6,055 nucleotides of DNA from assembly GCA_018827585.1 (NCBI GenBank), contig JAHJXP010000061.1, forward strand, positions 1 through 6,055. The letters are read 5' to 3'. This DNA is from Pseudomonadota bacterium. GTDB lineage: Bacteria; Desulfobacterota; Syntrophia; Syntrophales; UBA5619. The position numbers and the translations under genes were made by a program. Positions within the stretch are counted from its first letter, which is position 1, and the number at the start of each line of letters is the position of its first letter. Shown here piece by piece: positions 5,747-6,055 of the stretch. Under the pieces are notes generated by a model. That model was given only the letters and a program-made list of their open reading frames with translations, was not told the DNA's origin and made no database searches.

Positions 5747-6055
5747 ATGATGATGCCCGTAACGGTCGGAGAATTGCTTGCATTTAGGGAGAGACTGGGA
5801 ATTACGCAGGTTGCAGGACCGCTCGGCTGTCTCAAGCCCGTCGGTAATGTTTTTATGGGTTTTCCGGATGGGGATGGTCTGCGGCCCCCTGTCTCCTGGA
5901 GCGTCCTGATCCTTTCCCCCGCCTTTCCAGGGGGAGGGGTTTCCGCCTGGTGCGACCGCCTGCTTGTCCCTGCGCTCTTGCGGGACATAGCGTGCGCGGC
6001 CGTTGCCGAAGCACAGCAGATCCCCGAATATTTAAGGGATTTTTCGGAAAGAGCG
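5747..6055 (+). CDS. HPr kinase/phosphorylase-like protein, N-terminal domain only (3' end outside window)
   Basis: An open frame starts 9 bp after ptsN with three consecutive ATG codons (5747, 5750, 5753) and no good ribosome binding site, and runs without a stop through the window end (103 codons). The first residues, VTVGELLAF then GITQVAGPLG, match the start of the HprK N-terminal domain (VTV..LL...LG...LAG..GL). The end, DIACAAVAEAQQIPEYLRDFSERA, aligns with the family block ending in IPC.vVtrgl.PP.eLle.A. The middle is divergent: the usual RPGL.L.G motif is replaced by GLRPPVSWS, followed by a Pro/Gly-rich stretch. HprK normally phosphorylates a serine of HPr using its C-terminal Walker A kinase domain; that domain would lie beyond the window, so kinase activity cannot be judged. 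The order rpoN-hpf-ptsN-hprK is common in deltaproteobacteria and supports the call. Alternatively it is another regulator with a PucR/HprK-like N-domain. Confidence 0.5.
   Translation, partial: MMMPVTVGELLAFRERLGITQVAGPLGCLKPVGNVFMGFPDGDGLRPPVSWSVLILSPAFPGGGVSAWCDRLLVPALLRDIACAAVAEAQQIPEYLRDFSERA
5911..5939 (+). repeat. Terminator-like C/G hairpin inside the hprK-like frame
   Basis: CCTTTCCCCC (5911-5920) pairs with GGGGGAGGGG (5930-5939) over ten positions, including two G-U pairs, with a nine-base loop. Only TTT follows. It codes for the Pro/Gly-rich LSPAFPGGG stretch exactly where the protein stops resembling HprK. C5/G5 stem elements of this look are commonly seen as dispersed intergenic repeats, so an inserted repeat is possible. 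Confidence 0.4.

Noticed and set aside
5763..5782. Second sigma54-like spacing (GG-N10-GC) in the hprK-like start, CGGTCGG...TTGCT
   Set aside because: The -12 half is good but the -24 half lacks TGGC and matches poorly; it lies inside coding sequence and shows how easily partial matches arise.
5911..5942. Intrinsic terminator within the hprK-like gene
   Set aside because: The stem is strong but only three T follow, and the reading frame continues open through it.
5608..5988. Antisense frame over ptsN and the hprK-like gene
   Set aside because: It crosses the ptsN stop and the next start, has low-complexity Ser/Pro/Arg composition and no motif; the sense frame shows HprK-like blocks at both ends.

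Overview
The window is one strand of closely packed housekeeping genes, all on the + strand: kdsA (3' part) - kdsC - lptC - lptA - lptB - rpoN - hpf - ptsN - an hprK-like gene (5' part). The source is a Gram-negative bacterium that makes Kdo-containing lipopolysaccharide. The gene order, the GC-rich sequence, the long form of HPF and an HprK-like gene following ptsN point to a deltaproteobacterium in the broad sense (Desulfobacterota, Syntrophales or Geobacter type). In gammaproteobacteria HPF is short and rapZ/npr follow ptsN. This placement is inference from gene order and protein family features, not from a database search.

Layout. Bases 1-1123 hold Kdo synthesis: the last 181 residues of KdsA and a complete KdsC. 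No kdsD lies between them. Bases 1124-1245 are the longest non-coding gap. It contains a perfect 7-bp inverted repeat, a good sigma70-type promoter (TTTACA, 17-bp spacer, TATAAA), a possible leader hairpin and a G-rich ribosome binding site. Bases 1246-3137 encode the LPS export parts LptC (inner-membrane bitopic protein), LptA (periplasmic bridge) and LptB (ATPase). Bases 3167-4630 encode sigma-54. Bases 4722-5737 encode the ribosome hibernation factor HPF (long form) and the nitrogen-PTS EIIA protein PtsN. From 5747 to the window end runs an open frame whose ends resemble the N-terminal domain of HPr kinase/phosphorylase but whose middle is divergent.

How the genes work together. KdsA makes Kdo-8-phosphate and KdsC removes its phosphate. 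The resulting Kdo goes into the LPS core, and LptB/LptC/LptA (with LptF, LptG, LptD and LptE encoded elsewhere) move finished LPS to the outer membrane. RpoN, HPF, PtsN and the HprK-like protein form a regulatory block linking nitrogen/carbon status to transcription and ribosome storage. The linkage of the two blocks is widely conserved in proteobacteria.

No tRNA, rRNA, CRISPR array, insertion sequence or phage gene was seen. I found no convincing new system. What deserves a second look is mostly regulatory or structural: the promoter/palindrome before lptC, a sigma54-like -24/-12 element just before rpoN, hairpins, two G8 tracts in kdsA, and the odd middle of the hprK-like gene.
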